Positions 5,194-5,322 of a stretch of 5,322 bases of DNA are shown one piece after another; the stretch's first letter is position 1, and each line of letters begins with the position of its first letter. Source of the DNA: Thermoprotei archaeon. Its GTDB lineage: Archaea > Thermoproteota > Thermoprotei_A > Sulfolobales > Ignisphaeraceae. Position numbers and translations under genes: made by a program. Below the pieces are notes generated by a model. That model was given only the letters and a program-made list of their open reading frames with translations, made no database searches and was not told where the DNA came from. The stretch covers positions 1 through 5,322 of the forward strand of contig QMWT01000070.1 of NCBI GenBank assembly GCA_003661775.1. The letters run 5' to 3'.

Positions 5194-5322
5194 ATGTCTG
5201 AGCATCTGTTGAGGCCTAAGGAGGCTTGTAGGGTTCTTTGTGTTAGCTATGTTACTCTTCGTAGGTGGATTAAGGAGGGAAAGATAAGAGCAGTACAAAC
5301 ACTCGGAGGAAAATACCGTATA
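5194..5322 (+). CDS. tnpA: IS607-family transposase (serine recombinase), N-terminal DNA-binding part only
   Basis: The first 43 codons are in the window and the frame is open to the edge. The product starts MSEHLLRPKEACRVLCVSYV and continues TLRRWIKEGKIRAVQTLGGK, YRI. This is the MerR-like winged helix-turn-helix that opens IS607-type transposases: LRPKEAC at 6-12, recognition helix VTLRRWIKEGKI at 20-31 and the hairpin wing AVQTLGGKYRI at 33-43. The serine-recombinase catalytic domain, with its active-site serine, should follow beyond the edge. Full members are about 190-220 residues. ATG at 5194 is taken as start because the conserved block begins a few residues later. GGAG at 5190-5193 touches the ATG with no spacer, too close to be an ordinary ribosome binding site, so translation may be inefficient or depend on a short leader. 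A MerR-type regulator is an alternative, but the RAVQTLGGKYRI wing and the repeat-bearing AT-rich flank favour IS607. Confidence 0.8.
   Translation, partial: MSEHLLRPKEACRVLCVSYVTLRRWIKEGKIRAVQTLGGKYRI

Larger units (their letters stand above)
5111..5322 (+). mobile_element. Left end of an IS607-type insertion sequence (runs off the window)
   Basis: The element is recognised by its transposase gene at 5194 and by a switch to AT-rich, repeat-bearing DNA exactly where the thpR homology fades. IS607-type elements are moved by a serine recombinase, lack classical long inverted ends, make no target duplication and tend to insert at GG dinucleotides. The GGGG at 5111-5114 is the most attractive junction, and GGG at 5138-5140 is the next. 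The true left boundary cannot be fixed from one end. Such elements usually carry a tnpB gene after tnpA; that part is outside the window. Confidence 0.65.

Noticed and set aside
1..5322. tRNA, rRNA or CRISPR array.
   Set aside because: No cloverleaf-like sequence with a conserved TTCGAAT-type arm, no rRNA-like stretch and no regularly spaced 24-37 base repeats were seen by eye. A covariance-model scan was not possible here.

Overview
The window suggests a thermophilic crenarchaeon (Thermoproteota). The grounds are archaeal TATA-type promoters, Shine-Dalgarno sites of the AGGTGAT/GGGAGG type, heavy use of AGG/AGA arginine and ATA isoleucine codons, a TTG start codon, and archaeal-looking protein families. 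I cannot name a genus from sequence alone. Everything left of about 5110 that can be read as protein lies on the minus strand. Only the IS607-type gene at the right edge runs on the plus strand.

Reading in the direction of transcription (right to left): a promoter near 4702-4713 drives a compact three-gene ABC exporter operon. It encodes an ATPase (4650-3664, TTG start), a first ABC-2 type permease (3657-2848) and a second ABC-2 type permease (2851-2054, ATGA overlap with the previous gene). Together they would form an efflux pump with one ATPase type and two different membrane subunits; the substrate is unknown. After a gap of 166 bases to the preferred start codon come a two-domain protein (1887-1102), with an SRPBCC/START-like N-terminal half and an unrecognised C-terminal half, and 21 bases later a clan GH-A (GH5-like) glycoside hydrolase (1080 to the left edge, incomplete). 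These two are probably co-transcribed.

The 543 bases between the ATPase and the transposase gene (4651-5193) hold four things: the exporter promoter; a cluster of TTGAAG/CTTCAA elements just upstream of it; the decayed C-terminal part of an RNA 2',3'-cyclic phosphodiesterase (ThpR/LigT family) gene with two frameshifts; and the AT-rich left end of an IS607-type element with short repeats and its own promoter. The element's serine-transposase gene begins at 5194 and runs off the right edge in frame after 43 codons.

No wholly new system is visible. The best leads are the thpR remnant cut at the edge of the IS607 element, the IS607 left-end architecture (and the TnpB/guide-RNA gene that may follow outside the window), the two-domain SRPBCC protein beside the exporter, and the candidate operator sites upstream of two promoters. 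No tRNA, rRNA, CRISPR array or convincing terminator was found.
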